Source: Manis javanica
Taxonomy: Eukaryota > Chordata > Mammalia > Pholidota > Manidae
Reading direction: 5' to 3'
DNA: 64,000 nucleotides
NCBI RefSeq assembly: GCF_040802235.1
Contig: NC_133170.1
Location: forward strand, 5,905,001 to 5,969,000
The notes below the pieces were generated by a model that searched no databases, was not told the DNA's origin, and saw nothing but the letters and a program-made list of their open reading frames with translations. This document shows, piece after piece, positions 24,515 to 37,129 of the stretch. Position 1 is the first letter of the stretch. Every line of letters starts with the position of its first letter. The translations under genes were made by a program, and so were the position numbers.

Positions 24515-24610
24515 GTATTATTGATTATTCCCATTACCTGGGAATTCACTGAAGCCCTGAGAGATTTAAACATTTGCCTAATGTCATGCAGGTTGACAAG
24601 AGTTCAAATT
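24515..24610 (-). repeat. MIR SINE fragment, antisense
   Basis: Contains 'ttattcccattacctggg' and 'gcctaatgtcatgcagg', the reverse-strand MIR core and tRNA-related part. Diverged and short. Confidence 0.5.
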
Positions 24611-25385
24611 CACATTTATCTAGATTGATGGTTTCACATTATAAATGTTAAAGCCAAGAAGATACAGTACTTTGTAATCAAAGATGGGGTGACAAGTCGG
24701 CTTCAGACAGGCAGTTCGCACACTGGAGAACAGAGGCCATCTTCCTCCTCCCTGAAGTGTTTTAAAAAACAGGAATTATGTGTGGTTATTGTGAATGACG
24801 AGAGTCATGATTTTACTCTGGCTGTGGGATGAATTCCTTGCAGAAAACCTGATTATTTCTAGTACTCAAAACCCCTCATCTACACACTAACTGCTTGCTC
24901 TTACCAGAAGTTACTTTTATATGGAGAGGAGGGGGAAATGGCTGAGTTCATTATGCAGTCTGCTTGCACACAGGGATCAAGGGTACATTTTCATAAATCT
25001 CATGATTCTGTTCAAATGCTCACTTTTTGTTGAGATGTAACGAAATCAAACCATAAAATACACACACATGCACACAATTAATTTTAGTTTAATCTCAGTT
25101 TCCTCGCCTTATTAGGATATCCCAGCTCTAGTCTCCTAGTGGGACTCCCTTTTATTCTGTTTGGATGATAAATGACAGACATCATGCTCTTTCAAGTTTT
25201 ATTTGTCTCTATCATTAAGTGACATCGTGATGGATCCCGAAGTTAACAGCATTGCTGGAACTTCTCATCTTCCTTTTCAAATACCTGGACATCTGGCCCC
25301 AGGGGCACAGCAGCAGCCTAACAACCCAGCAGGCAACTGTGTATTTCTTCATTCCTGACATTCTTCTAGCATCTGTCTTCATTGA
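24610..25385. other. Intron 2, nothing recognised
   Basis: Intronic DNA with a short CA-rich run at about 25060-25076 and no gene or clear repeat family. Confidence 0.4.
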
Positions 25386-26060
25386 TTGTTCGTTCATTCA
25401 TTCAATAACCTTATTCAGCAGATACCTACTAATGGGTATAGATAGTATATTCTGTCCCTTCCGTCCACTCTTCACACTCAAGAGAGCTGGAAAAATTGTA
25501 CAACATGATGCAGAGATGAGACGTGCAATCTCAACTTCCGTGTAAGGAATTACAAGTGCGAACTATGTGGGGGAAAATGTGGCATTTTGAGGATAGAAAA
25601 ATTATTTCCAGCATGAGGCATGGAGAAGGCCTTTAAGATGAGGCTAAAGAAACTGGGAATTCAGATAAATGGCATTTGGGAGAAGGTGGGTATCCCAGAT
25701 GGAAACATTTTCATATGAAAAGACAGAACAGGAAATCTTGCTATGAAAACATCAAGTAAGTTACCTTGATCAGAAAATAGAGCTCAGTGGGGGAATAACG
25801 GGAGGTAGAGCCACCCGGAATCCAAGTAGGAGGGGGCATTGAAGTCACGGCTAACGTGTCCAAGGTCTGTCCTGCCGAAAATATTTGCAGCAGAGAGTCC
25901 CCTGGATAAGAGCTATGCTTTAGGAAAATTAATTTGGCAACAGTTTATAGGACAGACTGTAAAAAAAGAAAATATATTTTGAAATTGATACAGTAGTGCC
26001 CATGGGGTGAAAAATCAGGAGGTAGCGAACCACAAGAAGTAGAAACCTGGGATAAGTTGT
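25385..26060 (-). mobile_element. L2 LINE fragment, antisense
   Basis: Begins with the reverse-strand L2 3' tail ('gttcattcattcaataacc') and continues with the usual purine-rich antisense body, including 'gcatggagaaggcctttaag'. Decayed. Confidence 0.5.
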
Positions 26061-26400
26061 ACAGGAAGAATCTAAGAGCCCTTCTCAGAAACATGAAGTG
26101 GCCCTTCAGTCACTCCAAGCCTCGCCCACACCCTCGCAGAGCCTGACATTTGAACTCTTACAATCCGCTGATGCCGCGGTGCCGTTGAAGCATTTTGGTT
26201 CCCACGCGCCCCGCACACACAGCACCGTGCTGCTTTCTTAGGCAGAAAACCTGCCGACTTCACTCTGGGTTGCTCTTGACACCCAGACAAACCACTTACA
26301 GGAACTCAGGTTGTATTTGTTGAGTAAAAAATATATATATATCAGTAAATTAATTTGATGACTTCATCTTATCTATCGAAACAGATGCATTTCATGGTTG
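26060..26400. other. Intron 2, short GC-richer stretch
   Basis: Includes several CpGs at 26160-26215 and a short AT microsatellite at about 26330. No gene or family recognised. Confidence 0.3.
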
Positions 26401-26590
26401 CCCGCTGGAAGGGTACTTGGTCTTGTTATCATCATCCCCTCGTAGACCTCAGCGCTCTGCCTCTGTGCTTTTTGTTTATGCTGCTTCCCTTGTCTGGAAC
26501 GGTGATTTCTTTTTTATCTATTATCCAGTCTTTAAGGTAAATGCATCTGAGAATCTCCTTTCTTTGCCCGATTATAAGCTATTATCCTGT
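26400..26590 (+). repeat. L2 3' fragment, sense
   Basis: Resembles the L2 3' coding end and tail: 'tatgctgcttcccttgtct' followed by 'ggaacggtgatttc', matching the consensus stretch for a Cys/Trp-containing end of ORF2. Short and diverged. Confidence 0.45.
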
Positions 26591-27139
26591 ATGATTTAAA
26601 GCCATAGTTACAGGCTAGCAATTATTTATTTTTTGTCTTACTATTGAGCTCTAGCTCTTTACCAAACTAGATGCTAAATTATGAGAGAACAAGGCTGTGC
26701 AACCTGCGTTTACATATTCCTAATTTCACCGTTTAAGTGCGAGTAAGCAACAAGCGGATGACTTCCTTTCTCGTAATATATTATGTTCTCAGGACTTTAT
26801 TTGTAGATCAAAAATTACCAAGAAATATTTTCCAACCTAATTGCTTTCTATATATTCCTTTAAATATATGCTAGGTCAAAAGCAATTGTTTATCATCCCA
26901 TGTTATGATTTTTTTACCTTTTTTTAACATGTGGAAAGGTCAAGGGGCATGTATTTTCAGGATACCTGAACACTTATTTCCTTAATTGCTATTAAAGAAT
27001 AGGCCACCTGTACATTCTTTGACCAGAATAAACACGTTATTTAAATGAATTTTAACCATTACATTACATAATTGAGAAGAAACCAGGTTTTTCTTGAAAC
27101 AGCTCTTTTTATTATTGGATTATTTATCACATTTTTTTC

Positions 27140-29760
27140 AGGGAAAAATTTATTCAACAGCATTTACTGAACACTTATTGTGCACCAGGTATTTATTTTA
27201 GATATCTGATACCCATTAGGGAACAAAACTGTCAGAAATCCCCACCCACATTCTTGCGGAGAGGAACCAGAAAACATAACCAAGTCAATTACACGATGTA
27301 TTAGAAGGTAATTAGAAAATAATAGTGCAAAATAAAGGGATTGGTGGGTCTGAATGGGGCACAGTGCTGCCAGTAAGACAGGATAGTGCTCACCGAGAAG
27401 GTAACATATGAGCAGAAACTGGAAGAGGTGGAAAGGTGGGCCCCTGGGGCCCAGGGAGAGCTTCCTGGGTGAAGGAGGCGCCACAGCAGAGACCTGAGGC
27501 TCCACCTGCCCTTCGTGTTGCGGCCACAGCGAGGAGGCCAGGGTGGGGGGAGTGGACAGCAGCAGGGCCTGAGCTCCTTCCAGCTTTTGCTCTGAGTGAC
27601 ATGCAAAGCCACTGCAGGGCTTTCAGTCAGAAGAGCGGCATGACCGGACTTACGTTTGAAAGGGCTGTTAAGTCTGTGTTGAGAATAGATCCTGAGGGAG
27701 GCACAAGCATAGAGGCAGAAAGACCTCTAAGGAGGCTGCAATCCAGGCTAAAGGTGATGGTGGCTCAGCCAAGGGACATGGTAGATAATGATGGTGAGAA
27801 CTGGATGTATTTTAAACAGAGTATCCTAACAGATGAGCTGGCACATCTGACTAAAAAGAGAGGAGTCTAGGACGATTCCAAGGTTTTAGCCTGAGCATCC
27901 GAAAAGATCAAGTTGAGACAAACAAGACTGAATAGAGTGAGTTTCAGAGGCAAGAGCCAAAGCTCTGGACTTGTCGAGCTTGAGGATTTGATTAGAAATA
28001 AGAATGGAGAAGTTGAGAGGGCAACTGGACAGTGACTCTGGAATTCGGGAGAGGATCTATGATACATAAATAAATTTGGGGTCCTCGATGTACTGACAGT
28101 ACCAAAGCCAGGAGGTGGTATCATCAAAGAAGTGAGTGTAGGTAAGAAAGAGAAAACCAGAGGGGAATTCTGAGGTGCTCCAGTAGTAAGACGTCAGGAG
28201 CAGCTTAGTAGACTGAGAAGTAGAGACTCTTCAGCGGGAGAGCCAGAAGGTGTAACCTGGTAGCCGACGGAGAGAGCGTGTCAACAACCAGAAGTGATGA
28301 ACTGTTAAGTGACTGATAATGGCAGGGAGAATGAAGGTGGTGAATTGACCTGTGACTTGAGCAAAGGGGAGAAGACCTTGTTCATGTTTTCAAGAGAAGG
28401 TATGCTAGCACTGGGCATGTGAAAAGATAATAGAGCAGGTTTAAATAGAATAGGACAAGATAAATTGGACAGTGGACATACTATCCTCAAGGAAGTGGTG
28501 TGAATAGAAGTTTCCTCTAAAATAGAAATAGTCGTATGCTCTTCTGACAATAGTAATGATCTAACAGAAAGGGAGAATGAATAAAGTGGGGATCAGGCAG
28601 CATTCTTGAAGGTGACGTGAGAGAAAATGAAATTCAGTGTGCAAGTGGAGGGACTGGTGTTAAGACAACGTCGTGGGTACAGAAGCCAGGAGGGGGGGTT
28701 GCCAAGGTGGTGGGAGTCTATGGAAGGCTTCTGCTCTTTGCTTCAGTTTTCTTGGTGAAATGGGAGGTAAGGACATTAAGTGAGACTGAGAATGGGGAAG
28801 AAGTAATGGAGGTTTGAAGAAAGGTGAGAAAGTATGAAATAGTCTTCCTGCGAGTCTAGGAGAGAGGGAGAATGGATCCCTGTGCACTAGGGCTTACATG
28901 GGAAACATGGTCATGAGTTGAAAGTGGAACAATGAGAGTCATTTTCCAGTTTTCTCCAGCTGTATCAACATGCATAGGTGCAGGTGTAGAAATGATGGGT
29001 AGCTGAATTCAACCAGAGCTGGGGCTTTGCCTGCAGCTGCGAAGGTAGGGGAGTAACAGGGAATTAGGGCTGTGCATGAGCCATGGAAGTGAGGGAAAGA
29101 GGGAAAAAGATATCGAGGAATTAGAACTGTGAAGTGGTGGTAAAATTGATAGACTGTAGGTCCTGTGAGTTGGAAAAAAGGTCTGAGTTGGAGTATAGAG
29201 GGTCTGAGCTAGAAAGACAAGAAATGTTGAATAGAGAGAGAGAGGCCCGAAATTAGGGTTTGGGGAAATTGGCAGCTAGTGTGATAACACAATCTACCGA
29301 TGCACAAGGTAGTAACTGAGGTAAGCAGAGAAACTAGGAGAGGAGTTCAGGGAATCTGGAGGCCCAGAGGTTAGAATAAACATGAGCTATGCTAGGAATT
29401 AGAACCAAAACATTGTCAAAGAAAGTGGTAGTGGACCAGAAGATTAAAACAATGAAGAGGCTAAAGGGAGTGATTTGGTAATCAGGAGCTGACCAACACT
29501 GCGTGGGGTGCGGTACGATCTGGTGACCTGAGCTTCAGGGCTGGGAGTCGTGCACAGAGGAAGGATGGTGTGAAAGTGTTAATGGGCACAAGAGGCTAGG
29601 AACTACTCCACTTCCGGGCCGTGAGCAAGGACTGTGGGTAAAATATCAGCCTCCACTTGAGGGAAACAAGTGCCCTTGAGAGGAAACAGTGTCCTTAGGG
29701 AAGAGCCAGGTTTCTACTGAGGAGAAAGATGAGAACAGTCAGAGAGGAAATTAAGGATAT
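27140..29760 (-). mobile_element. L2 LINE, long antisense copy
   Basis: Starts with the reverse-strand L2 tail ('ttattcaacagcatttac' at 27150, 'cacttattgtgcaccagg'). Further on are clear antisense ORF2 markers: 'agagcttcctgggtgaag' at 27458, 'gaggctgcaatccaggct' at 27734 followed by 'gatggtggctcag', 'gattccaaggttttagcc' at 27875, and 'tggacttgtcgagcttga' at 27967. To about 28420 the match is good; from there to 29760 the purine-rich style continues but I can only infer it is the 5' part of the same element. Open frames on either strand are relics, not genes. Confidence 0.65.
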
Positions 29761-30500
29761 CGAGGATTTTGCTGACATCCAACAAGGAATTATTTTTTTT
29801 AAATCACTGAGGTGTATTATACAGTTGTCTGCCTTCATATAGAAGTGCTTTGCGCAGTATATGCTCAGGTTTTTATGTATTGCCTGAATCACACCTGTCT
29901 GTGTTTCAAACTAAATGGAAGACAATAGGAACCAAATAAAGATAAAAACGTAGTTTACCAGAAACTCGATTTAGTCTTATTATTTATTCAAGCCTCCTTC
30001 ACCGTGAAGCAGGTCTGTAACTTTTAATATGTGCTGATAGTTTCTGATACAAATTTCAATACTAAAACAAGGGGAGATGCGATCCTTTAAAACATATTGA
30101 ATAAATCAATAAAATGCTGCTAAATATATTTTTACTTTGCTCCCTCTGATTTCCCAAGCAATATCTAAAGTAGACTTAATCAATGGTAAAGACACAATAA
30201 GAATTCTGCAAATATTCTGCAAAGAACAGGAGGATGTAGCTTTCCTACTTAAGGAAAAGAGAAGTGCTGGGTGCTGAGAAGTGACTTGGTCAAAGGGTCT
30301 GTGTTGTTCAGGGCGGTGGTCCAGGATATGCCCACAGGAATGGCTGTGCCATCCGGGCATCTCCAAACAGCAAACCTAGATTTAACATTGCCAGAACTAG
30401 AGTTCCCTATGGCATTTGCACCGCAGCTCCTTGCATCCTGAATTCCAAAGATAATAACTGATATCAGTGTGAAAGAGTATAGTTTTCCACGTCACCTTCT
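29760..30500. other. Intron 2, nothing recognised
   Basis: AT-rich intronic DNA without identifiable gene or repeat. Confidence 0.4.
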
Positions 30501-30504
30501 CTGT

Positions 30505-30670
30505 AATACCTCATTTGGGCTTCATAACTCTGAAAGACCTGTTTTTACAGATGAGGAAAGTGAAGCTCAAACACGTTAAGCAACTTACCCCAAGGTGCTT
30601 TCACTATGCAGGGAAGCTGGGCGCCACCTGCAATCTGATTCCAACCCAGCACTTTCCCACCTCATCTCAA
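30505..30670 (-). repeat. MIR SINE, antisense
   Basis: Carries the reverse-strand MIR core 'tttttacagatgaggaaagt' at about 30542, then 'taagcaacttaccccaagg' and the tRNA-like head 'ctgattccaacccagc'. A good match for this age class. Confidence 0.7.
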
Positions 30671-32275
30671 AGTGATGGTCTGCCCGCTCTGTCTTCTGGG
30701 TAGTGTGGAAATGCTGGCCTGGTTTCCGGGGAGATTCTAGGACTCTATCCACGCATTAACCAGGGCAGCTCTGCCTGTACATTCAACTTCCGGGCTCTGA
30801 TTTTGAAAAGTCACCATGTTAGTACATTTTATTCTTGTCAAGTGATACTGACTATATCTAGTTACTCTCAGATGTTCCCCTGAAGGTGAGGATAGGTCTT
30901 CCTTCTCCAACTGGAAGAGAACTTGAGTGGTGCCCTCCCAGGCTTGAAGGGTAAGAATGGGATCAGTATTAGTCAAGTGGCCTGTACTTTGGTTGGATAT
31001 TTGTGTGAGACAAAATATCCACTTACCATTGTCATTCCAAAGGAGGGGAAAAAAAAGCAAGAAGAAAAAGATCTGTTCTGTCATGACAACAGTTTTAACA
31101 TTGTAATAATTAAAGCTTCTCTCAACTGACTAGATAAACTGTGACTTAGAATATACACTATTTACCCTATAATTAGGGCACTAGCTTACTAGAACAAAAC
31201 ATTACTACTCTTTGATTCCTGTTAGAAGGGGCTTTACAGCTGCACAATTATATTCTGAGGCATAAGAAAGAAATTACTGATTTTTAGAGAGAAGATAAAA
31301 AGATTAAAATATCACATTGAAAAAGAAGTGAGTGTGAAATAATGAGATCCGTCTATAAAAAATAAGGAAATTCATTTCTTGGGTAGTTTTACTTAGAAAA
31401 ATTTTTTTTAATTGTGTAAGTGAAAGTGGTTTGGCAGGAAAGTTATTTAATAAAATATTCTAAATGTCTCAGGAAAGTTGAATATATACAATGACTTATA
31501 CTAGACCTTTTAATAATTAACAACTTATATATACTACCTGTATTCCTTGTTTAATTCTTACTTCATATGCTCTCTGATGGTTCTCTGGTCCTGTATATCT
31601 GAGATAGATTCAGGGTCAAAACAAATGTCCTAACATTCTCAGTGCATTAAAATGGGATCACTCTGAGGAAACATCACTTCATGCTTTAAGTTAGTAAAGA
31701 CTTTTATATATATATTATATCTATAATTTATATGTATTATATATATTCACTTAGATACAGAAACTAAAACATTGGATCTTAAGTTCAGTACAGTCTTAAT
31801 TAGTTAATTCCCTCATCTGAGATAAAGAAGCCCTCCTATGTTTAAAATTGTTGTGATCAAATTTTAGCTTAATCATTTACATATATAATATAGCATAAAT
31901 TGCTTTACAGAATTCACTTTACTACTTAGTATTTTCACAACATGTTCTTATCAAATTAAAACCATAGACTTGATAAGAATTTTGCACACATGTGATCATA
32001 ATTTTACTCACAAATTAAACATCTTTACTCCCTTTCAATTTGTGACAACTAGACACAGAAGTTAAAAAATATATCTAAAAACATATCTTGAGCTATTTCA
32101 TCCAAGTAAACTTCGGATCTTTCTGGATTTCTTAAGTTTTGTTTTCTATGATGGTTAAGTGGAAAAACTGATATGAAAGCAGATGTAAATAATTTTTACT
32201 ATTTTAGATCATTACTTAGAGTGATTCACTTTTGGACTAATTTAATCAAATGAAGAACCACCATGGGGACAGCAT
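30670..32275. other. Intron 2, nothing recognised
   Basis: AT-rich intronic sequence, with an alternating AT-rich tract at 31705-31748. The 115-codon minus-strand frame at 30737-31084 shows no recognisable domain and low-complexity composition. Confidence 0.4.
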
Positions 32276-32510
32276 AGCAAGGTGATTCAGGGTGTGGCCA
32301 CTAGACCCGGACTGGCTCGGGCAGGTTGGTCCAGTTTCTGTGTTAGTACCTGCCTAGCCATGACTTTAAATGTTATTTCCCTCTTGTGCGTTAGTGTCCT
32401 CCTCCTTGGTAAAAAATGGGGAACCTACCAGTAAATATCTCCTAGGGGACATGGGTGATCAAGTGAGTCGATAAAGAATTTATAACTGTACCTGCCACAA
32501 GTCAAACACT
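32275..32510 (+). repeat. MIR SINE, sense
   Basis: Follows sense MIR from the tRNA-like head ('gcatagcaaggtgattcagg') through 'ctagccatgactttaaat', the core 'ttggtaaaaaatggggaac' and the end part near 32490 ('aactgtacctgccac'). Nearly full length. Confidence 0.65.
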
Positions 32511-33690
32511 CAGCACATTAGCCTTTACTAGCAAAATCTGAAGTGCAAGGTCCCACTTGACTTTTTTATTGTGAAAGTTTTACAGTGTATATGTTTTTTC
32601 CTTTTATTTTCTCCTTTTCTTTCATCCCAAATTCTCATTGAATATTATTTTTTTCCCATTCTAATTCTTGCTATTCTCTAGCACTCATCTGATCCTGGAA
32701 GATCATTTTCCCTTAAGCCTTTTCCCTTCTTCCATATAATCTCTGTGACAACCCACCAGGGGCCTCTCTTTAGGTAGTGAGGCTAAGCTGAATGCAGAGA
32801 AAGAGATCATTGAAAACTGCTGCAGAGTACTCTCACCCTGCGGCCCTGTTGCCCCACATTACCGGCCTCAATCCTTATCTTAATTTGAAATCTATGTGCT
32901 GAACTATAATCCCTTTAACAAAATTGTTGAGAAGTCAGTAAATAACACGGTAACAGGCAAAGAGCCGCTGATACTTCTACAGCTCATTTGGGTTTATCTT
33001 CCTTATTTGTGTAAAAGGGTACTATGCAGAGGCTAAGTTCATTTCAGTACAGCTCCATACAATTTTTATGGTTTAAATAATTAAAACACTTTAATTGTTT
33101 AAAATATATTTTTTAAAGTATTTCAATACAGTTACAGAAAATAGCTAATTAAATGTCAGAGTGACTTTGGGACACTTCGCATTGTAATACTGATTTTATA
33201 TAATTTGTAACATAATGTAATTTATATGATAAAATTCTACTTTATTAATGCATATATTAATGATAGCTTGACTCATAAAATGATCAAAGAACCAAAGACA
33301 GAAGGTCATAGAAAATGGGTGTTAGAATATGCCTAGAAGTCTAGCATTTCCCCTGAGGCAGAAATGCTCTTTTTCTCCATCCAACCTGTGTGTCTACACT
33401 TCCTATTTGGAGAAGTTCATCATTTCACCATTTGGGGCAGCTGTAGGTGCTTTTTAATATTCCCTTACAGTAAGCTGAAGAATATCTGCACCTGTAATTT
33501 CCATAAATTCCCACCACTTCTGTCATGGCGACCCTTCAGATAGGAAAAGACAGCTGGCATGAATCCCGTCTTTGCTCCTTGCTCCTGGCTTCTTCCTCTC
33601 CTTTCTAGGATCAATATCCTCAGCTCCACTGATTCTCAAATGGTATCATGACTAGGTATCTTATTTTTGGAGAGTCATTAATTTTCTATC
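32510..33690. other. Intron 2, nothing recognised
   Basis: AT-rich intronic DNA without clear features. Confidence 0.4.
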
Positions 33691-34330
33691 TTTCTTAAAC
33701 CAGTCCTTGTGTGTGTATCAGTGAACCAAATATTAACCAATGTCCTAAGTATTAGCGCTATCAAAGATGTAGAGCTGACATAGTGATAACAAAAGTGAGT
33801 AAAGGATTTTTAAGTAAGTGCTAGATAGATACTAAGGTAAGAGCTGAAAGAAGGAAAAGCAAATGAAAGCTACTGTGGAAAGCAAAGTAGAGGGTGATAA
33901 GGATCTGGACTGAGTAGCTGTGGAAGTGGAACAGAACAGACAATTATGGGATATTTCAAAGCAAACATCAACAGGATTTATAAAACTGAGTAAATCCCAG
34001 TAAATTTCTGAGTGACTGATAAAATTGTTAGAGCTATTGTCAGGGGTGGGGGAAAAGAGGGCTGGTTTGAGAGCAAAAGGCAGAAAATGAATTTGCTTAA
34101 GTTTGGGGCAAATTAGGACTTTCATTTAAAAATCTCTCTTGGAGAGACAAAACTAGAAGTTTGCGTATCTGAGATGTAGCTAGGTGACCATCAGATTCAA
34201 GATAATAATTTTGTCCAAGAACTGATGATTCATTAGTCTGATGAAGAGACAGAAAAGACCAGAAGACTAGGGTGTAGGCTGGGAGATGTGTAAGCTGACA
34301 TAGCTAATGTGAGAGAAGTGTGGTCTAGGT
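33690..34330 (-). mobile_element. L2 LINE fragment, antisense
   Basis: A purine-rich antisense L2 body. The part at 34045-34110 ('caggggtgggggaaaagag' then 'gaatttgcttaagtttggg') corresponds to the reverse strand of the L2 ORF2 stretch that reads SKTELIIFPPK in the family. Decayed. Confidence 0.5.
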
Positions 34331-34895
34331 CAATAGTAATAGTGACTATAGGAAAGTCAGTCTGAGTTTTTAAAAACTTATGTTGGCCCCAAATTCTAAA
34401 ATCCTGTGTTTTTGTAATTCTCAGAATTTCTGGATCCCGCTCCATGCTAAAGGAAAATGTACTCATTTTGCCTGTTACAACTATGTATTCTTTTTAAAAA
34501 TAAGCATTCATTTAGTTATCTGAAGTAGTAGAAATAATCAACACGGTATAGGAATAGGTGGACTTACATTTTTTACTTTAATACACATTTCACGAAGACA
34601 GGAAACTCACAAGACTCAAATATCCGGTTGAAAAGAGTCAGCCACCTGAGAATCGGATTGGTCTGCATGTCGCCGACATCTAGATATACTCAGAGGCTTG
34701 ATGATTAATGTTATTTTGTGGAACATTAACTTTTAGTAATCATGTTTCTTTATAATGGTGTTTAATGATGTATTTACGATTGAGAGAGCAAAATCTCAAG
34801 AGCTCATAAAAATGTACATTTGTACATTTCAGATACTTCTAAACTTTAGGAGACTTCCTTTGAAATCTGGTTTTTCAAAAGTAGTTCTTTGTGTG
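34330..34895. other. Intron 2, 3' part: nothing recognised
   Basis: AT-rich intronic sequence upstream of the exon 3 microsatellite. Confidence 0.4.
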
Positions 34896-34896
34896 A

Positions 34897-34898
<2 letters not shown>

Positions 34899-34941
<43 letters not shown>
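34899..34941 (+). repeat. (GT)21 microsatellite upstream of exon 3
   Basis: Twenty-one perfect GT units ending 130 bases before the exon 3 acceptor. Together with the tract at 22351 it gives intron 2 a UG repeat near each end in the pre-mRNA. Confidence 0.95.
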
Positions 34942-34944
<3 letters not shown>

Positions 34945-34988
34945 TCTATAGAATGCTTTCATTATTCTGGGGGTGGGGGAGAATTTAC

Positions 34989-35027
34989 ATGTCATCATCA
35001 TATGTCATCATCAAATGTCATCATCAA
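34989..35027 (+). repeat. 13-bp minisatellite, three copies
   Basis: Three head-to-tail copies of atgtcatcatcaW (W is t in the first and a in the others), 45-83 bases upstream of exon 3. Perfect apart from that last base, so either recent or homogenised. Confidence 0.9.
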
Positions 35028-35071
35028 AATGATCGACCTAAATGATTTTGTGTGTATGTATATGTGTACAG

Positions 35072-35639
35072 CCACAATTCCTTCCGAAGACACCTACCAA
35101 GGCAAATGCAGGTTTCCAGTGTTGATTTTAGCATGGGCACAGAACCTGTTTTACAAAGAGGAGAAACCACCACCAGCATTGGGAGGATAAAGCCAGAGCT
35201 CTACAAACAGAGATCCGTTGACTCTGACGGCAACATGAAAGAAGATGTCAAAACCTGTGGGAAACTTAACTTTACCCTCCAGTATGATTATGAAAATGAA
35301 CTCCTCGTTGTGAAAATGATCAAAGCCTTAGACCTCCCTGCTAAAGACTTCACAGGAACTTCTGACCCTTACGTGAAGATGTATCTTCTTCCAGATAGGA
35401 AAAAGAAGTTCCAGACCCGCGTGCACAGAAAGACTTTAAATCCTGTGTTTGATGAAACATTTCAATTTCCTGTAGCATATGATCAACTAAGCAACAGAAA
35501 ACTACATTTCAGTGTTTATGATTTTGACAGATTTTCTAGACATGACATGATTGGGGAAGTGATTCTCGATAATCTATTTGAAGTCTCTGATCTCTCCAGG
35601 GAAGCCACAGTATGGAAAGATATTCACTGTGCTACCACA
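35072..35639 (+). CDS. SYT10: SYT10 coding exon 3: linker end and C2A domain
   Basis: 568 coding bases, completing codon 170 and ending exactly at codon 359 (phase 0) before GTAAGT. It encodes the last linker part and the whole C2A domain (about residues 231-355), an eight-stranded beta sandwich that binds calcium and acidic phospholipid. The five calcium-ligand aspartates match those of synaptotagmin-1: D262 and D268 in loop 1 ([15 protein letters not shown]), and D320, D322 and D328 in loop 3 ([10 protein letters not shown]). A basic stretch RKKKF (279-283) lies on strand 4. No stop or frameshift is present. The acceptor is unusual: the 25 bases before the AG are UG-rich instead of pyrimidine-rich. 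As the exon length is not a multiple of three, skipping it would shift the frame. Confidence 0.97.
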
Positions 35640-36100
35640 GTAAGTAAGAGTTCCACCCAGTACATTGCTTCTTATTTGACCTGCAGTGGTATATAAAACT
35701 ATTATTACCCAGTTTGTTAGAGTAAGTTTACAAAGTTGTGGAATTTATGTACTATAAACCTACAATGGTAGGATTTGATTACATAGCTAATCCTAATTCA
35801 GGCACCTGCCACTATATAAGTAACAGTTGTGACTGTGTAAATAAAAAAACCAGCTCTTGTCATTTGCCCAAAATAGTAGGTCTTTTCTTTTGTATAATGT
35901 TTATTTGTAACTTACTGCCACACTCGATTTCCTCATAGTTAATACTGAATTTCATTATTTAAGATGATTTTGTTCCTCAGATCAAACCTAAAATATACTT
36001 GGATGCTATTGGGAAAAGTTCTTGGTTTGGTCTAAAACAGCCCATTCCTTCAGAAGCTCTCATGGAATAGACATAATTACAATATTTGAAAAGCTGAGTG
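35640..36100. other. Intron 3 start, nothing recognised
   Basis: The donor GTAAGT opens intron 3. The following 450 bases are AT-rich without clear features. Confidence 0.4.
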
Positions 36101-36700
36101 ATCAAGAGTGACTGTTGACATTAGGACTTTTTCATTACAAAATACTTTTACTCACTATAAAATAACAACTGCAGTTTTGGAAGTTTGGAAAACAGTAAAA
36201 AACAACATAAAATGAAAATACTCTATATCTTGGCATATTGCTTTCTGATGTTTATATGCATGCTTCAAAAATATTAAGATCAAACTAAGTTTAATAATTT
36301 TCACACTGATTTTCTTTCGTGCTCTATTTGTTTTACTGCATGAAATTTAAACATGTGATCCATTTACCTAACCATTCTCTTACTGTTGGATGTTTGCATT
36401 AGGCATAAATTTTGTTATACTAAAAATTGTTGTGTTCTTTTTTACGTAAGTCTGGTTTGTTTTGGGGGTGCTTTGAGGCCATTTGTCCAGGATAGAATTA
36501 TAAAAATGGAATTAGAGAACTGGTCCCTTAGCTTAGATTGCTAAATTGTTTTGATGTGTTGGTTTTTTAACGGAGGCATTTGTTTTTTACCACCAGGTTG
36601 TCTTTATGTATGAACCACCCTTTGTCTAAGTTTAACCAAAATTTATAGGCTCAAAATGTAGATATTTTGAATAGAGAGAAGGGATTATTTCTAAAATAAG
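36100..36700. repeat. Possible old L1 3' fragment, antisense-like
   Basis: The order of stretches ('cattacaaaatacttttac', 'gtttggaaaacagtaaaa', 'cctaaccattctcttactgttgg', 'ataaaaatggaatt') resembles a common old LINE 3' region, as read from the antisense side. Strongly diverged, so family and orientation are uncertain. Confidence 0.35.
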
Positions 36701-37129
36701 AAAATTATTTCTTAATTCAAAATAGCTCCTTCTATATTTCTCCCCCTATCAATGTTTTACTAATTACAATCAGTATTTAGGGTCACGATATTTTGACTAC
36801 AAATTATATAGATAAACTAACTGAAAAATTTATACTGCAAGTTTCCTGCATTGTATCATCATAATATTTTCAGTCGTTGGTTTTTATTTCATTGTCTCCA
36901 TTGTGACATCTACTATGGAACAAAAAAAAATTTAGAATCTGACATATTTCAAAAGTACATTGGGGCTCTTTTGATTTCATATTGTTTTTTACCTTATTAC
37001 TTACATACCAACAGAGAGTAAAATGGTAGGCAGTGATTTTTATTCTCATAAAAACATGGTACCTTCTAGAATTCTATAAATGTAGAAACTAACTCATTAG
37101 GTACTTCTCTCAATTTCCCCAGTCTTATA

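Noticed and set aside
27436..27870. 144-codon plus-strand open frame
   Set aside because: It falls in an antisense L2 LINE; the sequence follows the repeat consensus.
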